Positions 62,845 through 64,000 of a stretch of 64,000 bases of DNA are shown here, in pieces. Location: NCBI RefSeq assembly GCF_026162365.1, contig NZ_JAOANW010000008.1, positions 275,038-339,037 on the forward strand. Direction: 5' to 3'. This DNA comes from Nitratireductor luteus. GTDB taxonomy: Bacteria; Pseudomonadota; Alphaproteobacteria; Rhizobiales; Rhizobiaceae. A model generated the notes under the pieces. It worked only from the letters and a program-made list of their open reading frames with translations, did no database searches and had not been told where the DNA came from. The position numbers were made by a program, and so were the translations under genes. Every line of letters begins with the position of its first letter. Within the stretch, counting starts at the first letter, position 1.

Positions 62845-63594
62845 TCAGCGGAAGACCTGGAACGAGGAAATCTGGTCGTTGCGCTGATCGCCGACATAGG
62901 GCACGTCACGATTGTATTCGGTGCACCAACCGCCGAAGTTTTTGTGTTCGCAAACGGCGACGCCCGTCCAGCCAGTGATCCGGATCGAAGAAATGCGATC
63001 ATTCCAGGCAGGCGGCACGAGCCAGCTTGCTTCACCGGGCCTGGCACAGAAGCTCGCCCCACGGAAATCCCTGTGCTCATAGAAACAGACCTGGCTGCGC
63101 GGGGGCCGCGGACGGTATCCGTCCCACCCGTCGTTCCAACCTGGGCCACCGCCCCAGCCGGGACCTTCCCAATCCGGCCTGCCACCACCAGGCCGCCTGC
63201 CGTCGATGCGGAAGGAAGAGATGGCGTCGTTCCGGTTCCCGAACAGTTCCACGACATCGTCGCGATACTCGTCGCACCAGCCGCCGAAATCGCGGTGCTC
63301 GCAGACGACAACTCGGGCTCCCCGCCCCACGCTGATGGAGGAGACGCGGTCGTTCCAGTCCCGGCTTACCAGCCGCGATGCCTGCCCCGTCCGTGCGCAG
63401 AAGTAGCGCCCCTGGAAGCCGCGATGCTCGAAGAAGCAGACGTCACCGGGCGCGGCAAAGGTGACATTCAGCGCCTGCGGTCGATCGCCTTGCCAGACGG
63501 CGGGCGCCGCCTCGGCGGCATTGAGGCAGCCAATGGTGGCAGCCAGGACTGCCGCAAGGACCGCAAGTCGGCGCAGCGGAATCAAATAGCTCAT
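62845..63594 (-). CDS. Secreted beta/gamma-crystallin-like protein with two repeats
   Basis: Predicted 249 residues. Signal peptide about 1-35 (MSYLIPLRRLAVLAAVLAAT then a Cys and AEAAP). Two copies of an about 80-residue unit follow: VCFFEHRGFQGRYFCARTGQ, VVVCEHRDFGGWCDEYRDD, NDAISSFRI and VCFYEHRDFRGASFCARPGE, VAVCEHKNFGGWCTEYNRD, NDQISSFQV, separated by a Gly/Pro/Trp-rich linker (about 150-175). Each unit has two Greek-key-like motifs with paired Cys. It could be a Ca-binding or protease-inhibitor-like (I36) secreted protein. It is flanked by copies of the preT promoter element and is not related to pyrimidine use. Start 63594 puts the signal at the N terminus. Confidence 0.78.
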   Translation of the reverse strand: MSYLIPLRRLAVLAAVLAATIGCLNAAEAAPAVWQGDRPQALNVTFAAPGDVCFFEHRGFQGRYFCARTGQASRLVSRDWNDRVSSISVGRGARVVVCEHRDFGGWCDEYRDDVVELFGNRNDAISSFRIDGRRPGGGRPDWEGPGWGGGPGWNDGWDGYRPRPPRSQVCFYEHRDFRGASFCARPGEASWLVPPAWNDRISSIRITGWTGVAVCEHKNFGGWCTEYNRDVPYVGDQRNDQISSFQVFR

Positions 63595-64000
63595 GAAATA
63601 GCTCCACACGATATATGCCCGCCGAACCAATGAGGCATCGACGCGCACACCGCCAGACAAATTCGATGTCAGCGTTATCGCCGACAATTCTATTCAAGCC
63701 CTGGCCGCTCACATACGCGGGGCACGTAGCGCCTGGTAGAATTGATAGGACGCTATCGCATCTTTGCGGCCCGGGCCGAGCTCCACCGCGTCCCTGTCGA
63801 GAGGCTAGCGCAACTTCGATTTTATCAATCGGTCAAATGTTGGAGTACCGTCGAACGAAAACGACCGCCCCGTTAGTCTTACTGTGTCATAAAACTGTTT
63901 TGGCAGCATGGACATCGTGGCAGCCGCCGCGCCAAGGCGTGGGCGAGCCTAATCCTGATGGTGGCGATGGAGTTGGTGACGTGGCGTTCGGGACGCAGCG
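63595..64000. other. Non-coding stretch to the window end
   Basis: About 400 bases without a supported gene. It holds an A/T-rich patch around 63650-63700 that may be the crystallin promoter, the second copy of the preT promoter element (63802-63837) and a GC-rich tail after 63905. The minus strand of the last 120 bases has an open frame ending LPRCPCCQNSFMTQ that might be the end of another gene, but it is too short to call. Confidence 0.4.
63802..63837. repeat. preT promoter element, copy 2
   Basis: AGGCTAGCGCAACT (63802-63815) followed by TCGAT and the full dyad TTTTATCAATCGGTCAAA (63820-63837). It is identical to copy 1 except for two missing bases and two substitutions in the spacer. 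No pyrimidine gene follows it. Confidence 0.8.

Noticed and set aside
63880..64000. Minus-strand open frame ending PRCPCCQNSFMTQ at the window edge
   Set aside because: Only about 40 codons are visible and no family could be recognised, so it is mentioned only as part of the terminal stretch.

Overview
The window looks like chromosome from a high-GC alphaproteobacterium of the Rhizobiales (Hyphomicrobiales), most likely Phyllobacteriaceae-like (Mesorhizobium, Aminobacter, Nitratireductor type). The pointers are the betaine-lipid pair btaA-btaB, a rhizobial-style pobR-pobA-pcaCHGB block, a preT-preA plus N-carbamoyl-beta-alanine amidohydrolase pyrimidine pathway, a SahR-metF operon, and palindromic intergenic repeats of a rhizobial kind. 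This is inference from gene content; no rRNA or tRNA is present to settle it.

Layout. 0-7 kb: TRAP transporter genes dctPQM diverge from a 1,215-residue fused HyuA-HyuB/5-oxoprolinase protein, with a 27-bp palindrome between them. 7-17 kb: betaine-lipid synthesis, a BASS-family transporter, a serine hydrolase, a GH25 lipoprotein, an MltB-type transglycosylase, a CPA2 antiporter, a type III PLP decarboxylase and a DMT exporter. 17-20 kb: a 28-residue membrane peptide with its own promoter and terminator, metF, sahR with a clear operator, and a DUF2293 protein. 20-28.8 kb: a long FabH-like synthase, ettA, a monoglyceride-lipase-like hydrolase, a CoA-transferase/ThDP-enzyme operon, and an mntH broken by a deletion. 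28.8-33 kb: paaABCDE for ring epoxidation of phenylacetyl-CoA and a divergent thioesterase. 33-37 kb: an accessory island with a frameshifted glycosyltransferase, five tandem DUF2019-like genes (one broken) and a frameshifted HNH toxin-like gene. 37-46 kb: a RutR-like regulator, reductive pyrimidine catabolism genes and an NMT1-type ABC importer. 46-51 kb: pobR, pobA, pcaCHGB. 51-58 kb: paaZ with a cytochrome P450, then paaI-paaK-paaR-paaX. 58-64 kb: an Rrf2-CMD-DoxX operon, a long inverted repeat, preT-preA, and a beta/gamma-crystallin-like secreted protein flanked by copies of the preT promoter.

How it works together. Two aromatic routes and one nucleobase route are interleaved. Phenylacetate is activated by PaaK, epoxidised by PaaABCDE and opened and oxidised by PaaZ; the later beta-oxidation genes (paaF, paaG, paaH, paaJ) are not in the window. 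4-Hydroxybenzoate goes through PobA to protocatechuate and then PcaHG, PcaB and PcaC; pcaD is absent from its usual place. Uracil/thymine are taken through PreTA, dihydropyrimidinase, the amidohydrolase and an omega-aminotransferase. The two halves of the pyrimidine pathway lie about 20 kb apart but share a TTTGWCC-N4-GRTMAAA-like dyad, the probable RutR-like operator.

The most unusual part is 34.1-37.0 kb: an HNH nuclease-like reading frame whose stop codon overlaps the start of a HEAT-like DUF2019 gene, followed by four more diverged copies and a relic of the nuclease tail. I read it as a decaying toxin-immunity locus with an expanded immunity array. Four separate frame breaks fall between 28.4 and 36.6 kb, so either this stretch is degrading or the assembly is weak there.
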